Positions 26,527-35,865 are shown, counted from the stretch's first letter. The stretch: 64,000 bases of DNA from Oscillatoria sp. SIO1A7 (GCA_010672965.1 JAAHFN010000007.1:203145-267144), one strand, 5' to 3'. The notes: generated from the sequence alone by a model not told the origin. Program-made: numbers and translations.

Positions 26527-26647
26527 ATTCTCGTTCTCCAGTTTGCAGTTTTTCGATAGAGTAACCAAGCTAAATAGACAGATAGCCGATTGCCAATTCC
26601 TGTAATTTTTAATCCAAGCCGCTATGCTTCGCAGTAAAATTGAACTA

Positions 26648-26791
26648 ATATCAAATCCGGTTAAAGAGTCACAGTATCTGTAGGGGTTCCCCGTGCCCCC
26701 CGTGCCCGCCCCGAGAGCGCCCCAGACCAACCGGGGCAATCGCGGGGGATTGCCCCTACGGGATTTGTTAGTAATTAACCGGATTTGATAT
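26648..26791. mobile_element. MITE, ATATCAAATCCGGTTAA ends, 5-bp target duplication
   Basis: The perfect terminal inverted repeats ATATCAAATCCGGTTAA and TTAACCGGATTTGATAT flank a GC-rich core containing GGGGTTCCCCGTG. The direct repeats AACTA (26643-26647 and 26792-26796) mark insertion. It lies about 120 bases upstream of the PhnD-like start and could affect its promoter. Confidence 0.85.
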
Positions 26792-26939
26792 AACTATGCC
26801 ATCCTTAGCATTAAAAATAACGCAATTATCCGCTTTAAAAACAAAGATGCTAACACTCTGTAGTAAGACTAATATAAAGAGGCGATACACCTTGCGTACT
26901 TATTATTTGTTTACATACATTATAGCTAATACTCATTGC

Positions 26940-28760
26940 CTATGGTTGCCGAACCGGAATCTCAATCGCAAATTCCGCGAACTGCCCGACTTGTGAAAAG
27001 CACTGCAACCTGCCGCCGTGACGCGCCACAACAATCTGGTAGCTAATCGCCAATCCCAATCCCGTCCCCTTGCCCACGGGTTTTGTCGTAAAGAAAGGGT
27101 CAAACAGTTTGGATTTTACCTCCTCGGTAATTCCCGGACCATTATCGGCAATTCTGATTGCCACCCAGTCATCAGCGATCGCCTCAGTACGAATGCGAAT
27201 TGTAGGAGATTGGGAATTTAGCATTGGGAATTGGGAATTGGGCATTGGGCATTGGGTACTATTTTGCCCAATACCAGATTTCCCATCTCCTCCTGAGCCT
27301 GTCGTAGGCTTAGCCTGCCCTTCGAGCATAGAGCCCGATTCTCCACGCCCAATACCCGATTTCCAATGCTCCTCTAAAACATCAATAGCATTTTTAAATA
27401 TATTCAAAAATACTTGATTTAGTTGGCCGGAATAGCACTCGACCAAGGGCAATCTGCCATATTCTCGAACTATTTCTATTTCTGGAAAATCGGGTTTAGA
27501 TTTTAAGCGATTTTGCAGAATCATCAGAGTGCTATTTATACCCTCATGGATATCTACCGTTTTTAGTTCTGATTCGTCCAGGCGAGAGAAACCGCGCAGG
27601 GACAAGACGATATCGCGGATGCGATCGGCTCCTCCTTTGATAGAATTTAGAGCATCCGGCAGGTCTTCTGTCAGAAAATCTAGTTCGATATCTTCGAGTC
27701 TTTCTCTAATATCTGGCGTTGGCGAATATTGTTCCTGGTATAATTGCAATAAGTTTATTAATTCCAAACTATATTGCTTAATATATGGTATGTTGGCATA
27801 GATAAAATTAAGCGGATTATTAATTTCATGGGCAACACCACCTACTAGCTCCCCTAGAGCTGACATTTTTTCGCTCTGAACCAACTGAGCTTGGGTGAGT
27901 TGCAATTGTTCTAAAGTTCGTTCGAGCTGCTGGTTTTTTTGCATCAAAGCTTCCTCTGTTTGCCGGCGCTCGGTGACATCGCGCAGAATTACGGTTAAGA
28001 CTTTTTCGTCTTTGAGTTCCAGCTTGGAAATGGAAGCTTCGGCGGGAAACTCAGTCCCGTCTTGTCGCAGCCCAACAATTCCTCGGCGGCGCTCTCCCAT
28101 CTTTTTCGCCACCTCTGAGGAACTGGCAAATTCTTCAATATGCCTGCAGTGAACTGCTTTTAATCTATCGGGTAAGAGCAAATCTAGAGACTGGCCTAAA
28201 ATATCTTCAGATCTATAGCCAAAAATTGCCTCTGCTCCTTGATTAAAGAGGTTAATTTTTTGATTTATATCTACAGAAATAATGGCATCATTGGCAATAT
28301 CGAGAATACCGCTCAGACGAGCTTGGGATGCCCGCAGAGCTTCCTCGGTTTTCTTGCTATTGCCAATTTGATTTATTAGGGCAAAGTTGACTGATTCCAA
28401 ACTGGGCAGAGCGATCGCCCGAGGTATCAGCGGTATCAGTATCGCAGCAGTGGCTAGGGAAATTGTCGCAGCAATCGCTTTGACGAAACCAGAAAGCCAA
28501 TAGTCCGTATGCCAAAGCGTCCATATTTCCATTATGTGAGTCGTACCACAGCAGACTATGAAAGCGCCAAACAAGATAAAAATTAACCGCATCGATGCGT
28601 CCTTTCTCTGTTGCAGAAAGTAAACGAGGGTTAGCGTTATGGAATAATGGGCAAGAGCGATCGCTGCATCGGAGGCGACATGAAGCCAAACCAACCCAGG
28701 CTTCCAAAGATAGCAATGGCCGTGGGTATTAAAAAGTGCTTCTGAAAAAACATCTAGCAT
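26940..28760 (-). CDS. Ethylene-receptor-like PAS histidine kinase
   Basis: The 606-residue membrane kinase opens with three membrane helices (about 25-115) resembling the copper-dependent ethylene-binding domain of plant ETR1: SDAAIALAHYSIT, FGAFIVCCGTTHIMEIWTLW. The residues matching ETR1 Asp25, Cys65 and His69 are D31, C71 and H75, all shifted by the same six positions. A PAS domain (about 143-265) follows, then a coiled coil and the phospho-acceptor H311 in AHEINNP. The ATPase domain has NQVFLNIFKNAIDVLEE, RIADNGPGI, FDPFFTTKP and GKGTGLGLA. An insert at about 463-518 is translated from tandem repeats. AGGAGG lies 4 bases before the ATG. It begins 35 bases after the uvrA stop, so it may be co-transcribed with uvrA. 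The family includes Synechocystis Slr1212; the ligand or light input here is untested. Confidence 0.9.
   Translation of the reverse strand: MLDVFSEALFNTHGHCYLWKPGLVWLHVASDAAIALAHYSITLTLVYFLQQRKDASMRLIFILFGAFIVCCGTTHIMEIWTLWHTDYWLSGFVKAIAATISLATAAILIPLIPRAIALPSLESVNFALINQIGNSKKTEEALRASQARLSGILDIANDAIISVDINQKINLFNQGAEAIFGYRSEDILGQSLDLLLPDRLKAVHCRHIEEFASSSEVAKKMGERRRGIVGLRQDGTEFPAEASISKLELKDEKVLTVILRDVTERRQTEEALMQKNQQLERTLEQLQLTQAQLVQSEKMSALGELVGGVAHEINNPLNFIYANIPYIKQYSLELINLLQLYQEQYSPTPDIRERLEDIELDFLTEDLPDALNSIKGGADRIRDIVLSLRGFSRLDESELKTVDIHEGINSTLMILQNRLKSKPDFPEIEIVREYGRLPLVECYSGQLNQVFLNIFKNAIDVLEEHWKSGIGRGESGSMLEGQAKPTTGSGGDGKSGIGQNSTQCPMPNSQFPMLNSQSPTIRIRTEAIADDWVAIRIADNGPGITEEVKSKLFDPFFTTKPVGKGTGLGLAISYQIVVARHGGRLQCFSQVGQFAEFAIEIPVRQP
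27205..27372. repeat. Heptamer-type repeats inside the second kinase
   Basis: The plus strand has ATTGGGA, CATTGGG and similar units, plus a CCTGAGCCTGTCG segment. On the coding strand the stretch is read without a stop as QCPMPNSQFPMLNSQSP and nearby residues. It lies at the same place, between NAIDVLEE and TIRIRTEAIADDW, as the insert in the first kinase. Confidence 0.85.
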
Positions 28761-28795
28761 AAAACCTCCTAAAATTACTAAGCAGCGCGATCGCT

Positions 28796-31700
28796 TCAGG
28801 GATTTGCTTTTGAGGGATGCTGCTGCAATACCTGTTGCAAATATTTTCCTGTATAAGAGTCAGGAGAATTTGCAACCTGTTCTGGCGTGCCCGCCGCGAT
28901 CGCCTTTCCTCCCTTATCGCCACCTTCTGGGCCGAGGTCTATAACCCAGTCGGCACAGCGAATCACATCTAAATTATGTTCTATGACCAAAATCGAATTG
29001 CCCTTATCCACCAAGCGCTGCAACACATTTAACAATTGGTGAACGTCATAGAAAGATAGCCCGGTAGTCGGTTCGTCTATTAAATAGAGAGTCTTCCCCG
29101 TGGCGCGACGGGATAGCTCGGAGGCCAGCTTAACTCGCTGTGCTTCGCCCCCGGAAAGAGTTGGAGCCGGCTGCCCTAATTGGATATAACCCAGTCCCAC
29201 ATCTACTAAGGTTTGCAGCCGTTTTGCCGCCCGAGGGATATTCTCAAACACCCTTAAAGCTTCTTCAACCGTCATATTCAGCACGTCGGCGATAGAATAA
29301 TTTTTATAGCGAACTTGTAGGGTTTCGCGATTGTATCTTGCTCCTTTGCAGACTTCGCACTGAACGTACACGTCCGGCAAGAAGTTCATGGAAATAATGT
29401 TAACCCCTTGTCCGCCACAGGCTTCGCAGCGTCCGCCTTTTACATTAAAAGAAAATTGCCCTGCCTTGTATCCCCGGGCTTTTGCTTCTATAGTTTCCGC
29501 AAACAAAGCGCGAATAATATCGAAAACTCCCGTGTAGGTGGCAGGGTTGGAGCGAGGGGTTCGGCCAATAGGCGATTGGTCGATGACTATTGCTTTATCT
29601 ACTGCATCCTCTATGTCATTTTTAGCAATCGTTTCTAAAGCGCCCAAATCTTTGGGAAAAGGAACTTTGCGACCGAGGTAGTGTTGTAGCGCCGGATAGA
29701 GCAGTTCGTTAATCAGGGTCGATTTGCCAGAACCGGATACGCCAGTTATGCAGACTAGCTTGCCGAGGGGAATCTCGACATTAATCCCTTTGAGGTTATT
29801 GCGTTTAGCATTTCGGAGCCGAAGCGCTTTGCCGTTTCCTTTTCGGCGCGAAGCAGGAGTCGCGATCGCTTTGCGCCCGGACAAATAAGCGCCAGTTAGA
29901 GAATTCTCAGCGGCGAGTAGAGTTTCTAAAGTGCCTTCCGAGACAATAGAGCCCCCATGCACTCCAGCACCCGGGCCGATATCTATAATAGAATCCGCAT
30001 TGCGGATGGTTTCTTCATCATGTTCTACTACTATTAAAGTATTGCCCAAGTCCCGCAATTTGGTTAGGGTTCGCAACAGTCGCTCGTTATCTCGCTGGTG
30101 CAGTCCAATGCTTGGTTCGTCTAAAACATAGAGTACGCCGGTAAGACCGGAACCAATCTGAGTGGCCAGCCGAATTCTTTGGGCTTCGCCGCCGGAAAGA
30201 GTCATGGCAGGGCGGTCGAGGGTGAGGTAGTCTAAGCCGACTTCCAGCAGAAATTGCAGGCGATCGCGAGTTTCTTTGAGAACTTCTGTGGCAATTTGGG
30301 CTTGGCGATCGCTTAGCTCCAGGGCATTAATCCGCGCCAAAGTCTCGCGTATGGAAACGCTCGTTAAATCGACAATTCGATATTGCCCGACTCTGACCGC
30401 TAGAGCTTCCGGCTTTAGTCGCTTGCCCTGACAAGAAGGACAAGGGCGATCGACTCGATACCGTTCTAGTTTTTCTCTTTGCAGCTCTGAAGCAGTTTGC
30501 TTGTAATGCCGCTCCAACATGGGAATAACCCCGCAATATCTTCGCAAAGATCCTTGCTTTTTAGTTCCAATCCAAATTGGCTCCTCATCTCCTAATAAAA
30601 TAATCTCTTGCTGTTTTTTGCTGAGTTCGTTCCAGGGAGTATAGAGGTCAAACCCATGAGCTTCTGCCACTGCCAATAGCAGACATAGCTCGTAGTCATT
30701 TTCTTTTTTATCTATCCAAGGAGCGATAGCCTCGTAGAGGTTTGCTTTTGGATTCGGTACGATTAAATCTGCCGAGAACTCGCGCAAGCTTCCCAAGCCA
30801 TGACATTCGGGACAGGCTCCATAAGGAGAGTTAAAAGAAAATAGCCTTGGGGAGAGTTCTTGCATAACTGCCCCATGTTCGGGACAGGCAAATTTTTCTG
30901 AAAAAAGCAAGTTTTGTAGTTCTTCTCCTGGATTCGCGCCGGAACCGCCGCTTTCTTGGATTGCGATTAGGGCTAGGCCGTCGGCATGATGCAGGCAGGT
31001 GGATAGGGAATCCGCAAGACGCTCTTGGATGCCCGGTTTTTTGATGAGGCGATCGACAACGATTTCGATAGTATGTTTTTTGTTTTTATCCAGCTCGATG
31101 TTTTCTGATAGTTCCAGAATCTCTCCATCGACCCGCACCCGCACGAATCCCTGAGAGGCTAAGCCGGACAAGAGTTTTTTATGGGTGCCTTTTTTGCCTC
31201 TAATTACCGGGGCGAGGATTTGGAATTTCGTGCGATCGGGGAGTTCCATAACGCGATCGCACATTTCATCTATAGTCTGAGGAACGATAGAGCGATCGCA
31301 AATAGGACAATGGGGTTTTCCAGCACGACCAAACAAAAGCCGCAGATAGTCGTAAATTTCCGTGACCGTCCCGACAGTGGAGCGAGGATTATTGGAGGTA
31401 GATTTTTGGTCAATAGAAATTGCCGGAGAAAGTCCATCAATCGACTCTACGTCGGGCTTGTCTAATTGTCCGAGGAACTGACGGGCATAAGCGCTCAGGG
31501 ATTCGACGTAGCGCCGTTGCCCTTCTGCAAAGATAGTATCGAAAGCCAGAGAGGACTTGCCAGACCCGGATACGCCAGTAAAGACAATTAGGCGATCGCG
31601 CGGCAAATCTAAATCGATATTTTTCAGATTATGCTGGCGGGCTCCGCGAATGCGAATAGCATTACTTGCCGATTCTGTTTTGGGCGCTTCTATTTTCGGC

Positions 31701-32026
31701 GCTTCTATTTTCGGGTATTCTATTTTTGGCGCTTCTATTTTTGGCGCTTCTATTTTCGGCGCTTCTGTTTTTGAAGTTTCTGGTGAAGCTTCAGGGGTTG
31801 CCTCTATCTTTGGCACTTCTATTTTTGAAACTTCTGGCACGGACCTCTGCTCGGAAGTGCTAGGGTCGTGGCCTTGCTCCTGCGCAGGAGGCTCGCTCTC
31901 TTCTCCCCCGCTCTCGCCAGCAGGACTATCGGTGGGGCGATCGGCAAAACTCAGGTCTATTGGGGCAATTTCTGCGGGCAGGTTCTCGGTACTATCGGCG
32001 TTGGACATTTCTCGGCGATCGGACAT
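28796..32026 (-). CDS. uvrA: UvrABC excinuclease subunit A with a repetitive N-terminal extension
   Basis: UvrA is the damage-recognition ATPase of nucleotide excision repair, acting with UvrB as a dimer in the cytoplasm. All hallmarks are visible: Walker A motifs GVSGSGKSSLAFDT and GVSGSGKSTLINEL, two LSGGEAQR signatures, the zinc modules CPEHG...CPECHG and CEACGGQG...CEVCKG, and DEPSIGLHQRDN and DEPTTGLSFYD. The conserved protein begins around IRIRGARQHNLKNIDL. Ahead of it are about 120 acidic, proline-rich residues with seven or so PKIEA-type units that are not part of normal UvrA. The start is uncertain: ATG 32026 or 32008, or a GTG at 32113; none has a strong ribosome site. The ethylene-receptor-like kinase follows 35 bases downstream. 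Confidence 0.95.
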   Translation of the reverse strand: MSDRREMSNADSTENLPAEIAPIDLSFADRPTDSPAGESGGEESEPPAQEQGHDPSTSEQRSVPEVSKIEVPKIEATPEASPETSKTEAPKIEAPKIEAPKIEYPKIEAPKIEAPKTESASNAIRIRGARQHNLKNIDLDLPRDRLIVFTGVSGSGKSSLAFDTIFAEGQRRYVESLSAYARQFLGQLDKPDVESIDGLSPAISIDQKSTSNNPRSTVGTVTEIYDYLRLLFGRAGKPHCPICDRSIVPQTIDEMCDRVMELPDRTKFQILAPVIRGKKGTHKKLLSGLASQGFVRVRVDGEILELSENIELDKNKKHTIEIVVDRLIKKPGIQERLADSLSTCLHHADGLALIAIQESGGSGANPGEELQNLLFSEKFACPEHGAVMQELSPRLFSFNSPYGACPECHGLGSLREFSADLIVPNPKANLYEAIAPWIDKKENDYELCLLLAVAEAHGFDLYTPWNELSKKQQEIILLGDEEPIWIGTKKQGSLRRYCGVIPMLERHYKQTASELQREKLERYRVDRPCPSCQGKRLKPEALAVRVGQYRIVDLTSVSIRETLARINALELSDRQAQIATEVLKETRDRLQFLLEVGLDYLTLDRPAMTLSGGEAQRIRLATQIGSGLTGVLYVLDEPSIGLHQRDNERLLRTLTKLRDLGNTLIVVEHDEETIRNADSIIDIGPGAGVHGGSIVSEGTLETLLAAENSLTGAYLSGRKAIATPASRRKGNGKALRLRNAKRNNLKGINVEIPLGKLVCITGVSGSGKSTLINELLYPALQHYLGRKVPFPKDLGALETIAKNDIEDAVDKAIVIDQSPIGRTPRSNPATYTGVFDIIRALFAETIEAKARGYKAGQFSFNVKGGRCEACGGQGVNIISMNFLPDVYVQCEVCKGARYNRETLQVRYKNYSIADVLNMTVEEALRVFENIPRAAKRLQTLVDVGLGYIQLGQPAPTLSGGEAQRVKLASELSRRATGKTLYLIDEPTTGLSFYDVHQLLNVLQRLVDKGNSILVIEHNLDVIRCADWVIDLGPEGGDKGGKAIAAGTPEQVANSPDSYTGKYLQQVLQQHPSKANP
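31670..31830 (-). repeat. 15-bp repeats encoding PKIEA in the UvrA extension
   Basis: On the plus strand GGCGCTTCTATTTTC recurs about seven times with small changes, giving the PKIEA/PKIEY/PKTES series on the coding strand. Confidence 0.85.
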
Positions 32027-32232
32027 AGAAGATAGGGCAATACAATCCTCAATTATCTTAGCGCCATCTTCCCCATTGCGGTTCCCTCTCGCTCTAAGTA
32101 CGAAAATTGACACTTACGGAAAAACGCAGTCTCTATTAGTTAGAGTTACCGTTTACAGCGAAACTTTATCCTAAAAAATTAAGCCAAGCTGAGTAATATA
32201 CCAATACCCTATTAGGGCGCAGACTATAATTA

Positions 32233-32342
32233 TATAGCAGTAAGCTATCAGCTCTCAGCACTCAGCAGTCAGCTAAAGTTCTGCCATACGCACACATGAG
32301 CGTTTTGATTCCTGTCAAACACCTTAATCGGTAGTGCTATAT
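32233..32342. repeat. TATAGCAGTAAGC...TAGTGCTATA family element
   Basis: The ends TATAGCAGTAAGC and GGTAGTGCTATA are partly inverted. It contains CAGCAGTCAGC heptamer units and GAGCGTTTTG. Related copies lie at 49444, 51958, 52911, 55866 and, more distantly, 49557 and 57106. Confidence 0.7.
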
Positions 32343-32406
32343 AACCGCGTTGGGTTTCTTGGCTCAAGTGAACCTACAGCTATAAAAAGTAGGACAGGTA
32401 GGGCAG

Positions 32407-32551
32407 ATATAGCGTTTCTCAAATAAGTGTAATGAACGATCTGGTAGGGGCGACAGCATCCCCGTCACTATCTCGCGCGCTCCGAACGGGAATTTCCTTA
32501 TTGGGATGCTTCGCCCCAGAAAACTCACATCAATTTGATAGCCGCTATATA
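32407..32551. repeat. TATAGCGTTTCTCAAAT-family element
   Basis: The left end TATAGCGTTTCTCAAATAAG and the right end ATCAATTTGATAGCCGCTATA match the family in inverted orientation relative to 32711. Confidence 0.7.
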
Positions 32552-32710
32552 GAGCCTTAATATAGTAATATAAATCAGGCTAATTACCCACAGAAAAAAA
32601 ATGCAAGCTATCCCAAGACGCCGTAGGACAGGCTTCCCCTCAAGCTAATGCGCTCCAGCACCCGATCGGGTAAACCTTTTCTGGAAATAACCTAAAATGA
32701 AAAAAAAATA

Positions 32711-32849
32711 TATAGCGGTTCTCAAATTAATGTGAGATACCTGGGGCGAAGCATCCCAATACGATAACTCTCGTTCTAAAGCCCAGACCGTCAAGGGATG
32801 CTGTCGCCCCTACCAGATCGTTTATTACACTTATTTGAGAAATGCTATA
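32711..32849. repeat. TATAGCGGTTCTCAAAT-family element
   Basis: It begins TATAGCGGTTCTCAAATTAA and ends ACACTTATTTGAGAAATGC, an intact copy of the family. Together with 32407-32551 it forms an inverted pair. Confidence 0.7.
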
Positions 32850-33595
32850 GTAGTCTGTCAAGGTAGATTTGAAAATTAAGCAATTTCCCAAGCTGCTTAG
32901 GGACTTGCAAGTTAATAATGTACCAATCTGTAGGCTGCTAGTCTATGCCCTCCGGGCAGGCTGCGCCAACGACTCCGCGAGCGCTTAGCCCAGTCCGTTG
33001 GCGTAGCGCTCGCGGAGAATGCGATCGCCCGAACGCTGGTACTAAATTTGCTGCGCAAGTCCCTTAATCAACGATGCCCAATGCCCAATGCTGGCCCTCG
33101 CGAACGACTGTCAGCAGTAGGGGCGTTTCGCTGTCGCAACTACGAACCCGCGCAGGAGAATCGGCTTACTGCTACACAAGATTCCGAAATGTGCTACACT
33201 ATCATCGGAGGCCACATAGCCTACCGCACCCTAAGAAAGGACCCGCTCCATTTGATGCCAGCTCATAAAGCCAGCATGCAACGGAGCGGGTTCTTGCTGT
33301 ATGAGCCAGTTTTGTTTGGTTCGGTTTCGGTCAATTTCGTTTGGTTCGGTTCCGGGTATTATAGCGCTACGCGCAAGTCAAAAGTCTCAAGGTAATAAGT
33401 CAAAAGTAGGAACTGACTAAGGAACGAGCATTTATAAACGTCAAGCGCGTACTTTGCGTAGTGCTATATTTAGAAATCAATTACCCAATTCGTAGGACGG
33501 GCTTCCGAAAAGTCCCCCATACGAGTAAGGGACAGGCGTCCCGCCTGTCCTACAGGAGACTTATATAGTTAATGATTTATTACTGCTATAGATAC
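32850..33595. other. Intergenic region of repeats and hairpins, no gene seen
   Basis: It holds a 13-bp inverted pair CTCCGCGAGCGCT/AGCGCTCGCGGAG (about 32971-33018), a 9-bp stem ACCCGCTCC/GGAGCGGGT (33241-33249 with 33283-33291), the element at 33360-33478, and a GGACAGGCG/CGCCTGTCC palindrome near 33530-33550. I see no convincing coding sequence. Confidence 0.6.
33360..33478. repeat. TATAGCGCTACGCGCAAGTC family element
   Basis: The ends TATAGCGCTACGC and GCGTAGTGCTATA are inverted copies; the interior has AAGTCAAAAGTC and GGAACGAGCATTTATAAA. A copy in the opposite orientation is at 60583-60690. Confidence 0.75.
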
Positions 33596-34420
33596 TTATT
33601 TACTACTCAAGCTAAGGCGAGCCATATTTTCTGAATGGTTATCTGCATTATTTAGCGAATCCAAGGAAGCAATTTTTCTCTCTAATTGCAAGATTGTTAA
33701 TTTGATATCGGTTTGAGTATCGCTATCAAAAGACAGGATTCGGCACAAGCGATCGCGCATTCGTTGATGATGGCGCAAAGTAGTTTCTGCATCTCCCCGC
33801 AGGCCGTAGATGCGTTGTTTAATTTGCGATTCTGGCAGACAGAAAAAAACGCCTCCATCTGTAAGTTTTATGCTGCCTTCAAATAAGTCAAAAATTCTAG
33901 AATTTTTAGTGATATTTTTTTCAAAACTGTCTTTTCCATAAATGTGAAGGCTCAAAAATGGCTCTTTTCCGGGATTGCCCATTTGGTGAATTAAATATTT
34001 ATCCACCTGTTTGACCGAGTTCGGAATATAATCCGTTCGTTTGAGGGTGCTTAATAACCCATTTTCAAAGTTGTAAGTATAATGTTCTGCTGCGCCAAAA
34101 CATTGAACTGCTCCCCATTCGGCAGCACCATGATCGTGAATGGCACTGAAGTCTCCGGGCAGCCAGGACATGACCATAATTTCAAAGTTTTCTCCGTGAT
34201 AAACGAGCTGCCGCCCGTAACTATCGGTAACCGGATGCTTAAAGTCTGCCCAAGGTAACAGGTCTTGGGGGTCAACCTTCGCTTCTATAGCACATTGACA
34301 AACAATTTCAGGGGTTAGCCTTGCTGAGGCGCGAATGATTTTGACCAAGCGAGCGAGGCTCGGCGGCAAGCTAGCCAATGCTTGTGACGACCGCGAAGGA
34401 TGCAAAAAAGCTGTTTTCAT
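33596..34420 (-). CDS. Cysteine dioxygenase-like cupin protein
   Basis: The 274-residue soluble product has a cupin barrel over about residues 60-190 like type I cysteine dioxygenases. These add O2 to cysteine to make cysteine sulfinate using a three-histidine iron site. Two histidines lie in HDHGAAEWGAVQCFG and the third in SLHIYGK. The about 60-residue N-terminal helical part and the about 80-residue C-terminal helical tail extend beyond the core domain. The start has GAGGGTAGATA immediately before ATG 34420. No sulfur-metabolism neighbour supports the substrate, so the family call is firmer than the reaction. Confidence 0.82.
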   Translation of the reverse strand: MKTAFLHPSRSSQALASLPPSLARLVKIIRASARLTPEIVCQCAIEAKVDPQDLLPWADFKHPVTDSYGRQLVYHGENFEIMVMSWLPGDFSAIHDHGAAEWGAVQCFGAAEHYTYNFENGLLSTLKRTDYIPNSVKQVDKYLIHQMGNPGKEPFLSLHIYGKDSFEKNITKNSRIFDLFEGSIKLTDGGVFFCLPESQIKQRIYGLRGDAETTLRHHQRMRDRLCRILSFDSDTQTDIKLTILQLERKIASLDSLNNADNHSENMARLSLSSK

Positions 34421-34473
34421 TATCTACCCTCAAATTATGATTGCGATCGCGTTCGATCTATATGTCAAGAAAT

Positions 34474-34800
34474 AATTGGGCATGGGGCATTGGGCATTGG
34501 GCATGTTCGCATTGGGCATTGCAAGAGCCAGGGTTTAAGGGGGCCCGAGGGACATGGAGAGATGGGGACATGGAGACCTTCGGGGCAGGGGAGCAGGGAG
34601 CAGGGAGAGCGGAGGGAGCGGAGGAGCGGAGGAAGAACGTTGCCCCTCTGCCCCCTCTGCCCCTCTGACCCCTCTGCCCCTCTGCCTCCCCCCGCTTCTG
34701 CCAATGCCCAATGCCCAATGGGCAGGTATGGCGCCCAATGGGCAGGTATGGCGCCCAATGCCAATGCCCCATTCCCCATTCCCCATTCCCCATTCCCCTT
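34474..34800. repeat. Dense heptamer tandem repeats
   Basis: Runs of CATTGGG, GGGACATGGAGAG, GGAGCGGAGGA, CCCCTCTG, GCCCAATGG and CCCCATT units occupy most of 34421-34901. CCCCATT matches the short tandemly repeated (STRR1-like) heptamers known from filamentous cyanobacteria. The open frames here are repeat artefacts. Confidence 0.85.
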
Positions 34801-34901
34801 CTTCTTTTATATTAGTCTGTTAGACCTGAAAGGAGGCTGAGAATAATCAGAGAAATTACTAAAAATTTAGGTAAATTTAGCTGAGTTTTTAACTGCTGTA
34901 T

Positions 34902-35420
34902 CTAAGCTAAGTCCGCTTGGTACGGAGGCACATCAGCCAGGATTAGTTGCATAATAACCATGTCGTACCAGCTTCCTTTCGTAAAACCAATCTCTTTCTG
35001 TAGGCCGACTATCTCAAAGCCAAACTGTTTGTGAAAATCAATACTCTTCTGATTGCAAGCAAAGATTTTTGCCACGATGTGATGATAGTGAAATTCTATC
35101 ACTTTTTGCAAAAGACTCCTTTGCAGGAGCTTGCCATATCCTTTACCCGTCTGGGCAAAAGACAAATAAATTGAGGTTTCGCAGCAAACTCGATAGCCAG
35201 GGCGATCGCTATAGCGCTTAATAATTCCCCAACCAATGACAGCTCCGTCTAGTTCGCCGACTAATATAGTTTCGCGATCGCTAAATTTTTTGACTTGCGA
35301 TCGCATATCCTCAGCACTATAAAGCTTGGTATCCATAGTGATTCCACCGCGAACGATGGATTCGTTGTAAATATCGGCGATCGCCTGTAAGTCGTCTTTT
35401 GTATATTCTCTTACTAGCAT
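34902..35420 (-). CDS. GNAT-family N-acetyltransferase
   Basis: The product of about 172 residues has the GNAT fold of the phosphinothricin/L-amino-acid N-acyltransferase type. It begins MLVREYTKDDLQAIADIYNESI, carries the acetyl-CoA loop QTGKGYGKLLQ (family Q/R-x-x-G-x-G/A), then CNQKSIDFHKQFGFEIVG, typical of motif B. It would acetylate a small amine or amino acid with acetyl-CoA in the cytoplasm; the substrate is unknown. ATG 35420 fits the family N-terminus; a TTG five codons upstream extends the frame. It is a single gene flanked by repeats. Confidence 0.88.
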   Translation of the reverse strand: MLVREYTKDDLQAIADIYNESIVRGGITMDTKLYSAEDMRSQVKKFSDRETILVGELDGAVIGWGIIKRYSDRPGYRVCCETSIYLSFAQTGKGYGKLLQRSLLQKVIEFHYHHIVAKIFACNQKSIDFHKQFGFEIVGLQKEIGFTKGSWYDMVIMQLILADVPPYQADLA

Positions 35421-35500
35421 TTTGCAATCTCGCAACCAATCTTTTTATAATATCAAGTCCGGCAAATACGGCCGTTCGCTTAAAAAAAATGCGATCGCCC

Positions 35501-35667
35501 CGTAGGACAGGCGTCCCGCCGGGAGCATTTCAATTTTGTAATCCCATCTTTTTGGTTGCGTAGGTTGGGCCCGGGAACGAAACCCAGCAATAGCGCCCTG
35601 TTGGGTTTCTTTCCTCAACCCAACCTACATCACTGCTCGTTGGGACAGGCGGGACGCCCATCCTACG
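35501..35667. repeat. Composite repeat: GTAGGACAGGCGTCCCGCC ends around a GGGAGCATTTCA fragment
   Basis: The outer arms CGTAGGACAGGCGTCCCGCC (35501-35520) and GGCGGGACGCCCATCCTACG (35648-35667) are inverted copies. Between them lies the left end of the GGGAGCATTTCA family and a GTAGGTTGGG/CCAACCTAC pair, so several elements have accumulated. Confidence 0.65.
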
Positions 35668-35726
35668 GTTTCAAATTTTTTGTATGGGTAATTAACCTGA
35701 TTGGATATAGCATTTTTGAAATAATA

Positions 35727-35855
35727 CCAAATCCGGTTAAACAAGTCCAATACTGGTAGGGGCAGTCCCCCCGTGGTTGCCCCGAGCTGTAGGGGCAACC
35801 ACGGGGGGATTGCCCCTACAAATACTAGATATAGACAGTTTGCGTAAGTCCCGAT
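35727..35855. repeat. Chimeric repeat fragment
   Basis: It starts CCAAATCCGGTTAAACA (ATATCAAATCC family), passes through an inverted pair GGGGCAGTCCCCCCGTGG/CCACGGGGGGATTGCCCC, and ends TTTGCGTAAGTCC (AGGACTTACGCA family). Confidence 0.6.
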
Positions 35856-35865
35856 CGTTTTAGAA

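Noticed and set aside
26527-26739. Longer N-terminus of the PhnD-like protein
   Set aside because: The extra codons lie largely in a MITE and would bury the signal peptide.
34441-34840. Several overlapping frames on both strands
   Set aside because: They are all translations of CATTGGG/CCCCATT and related tandem repeats.
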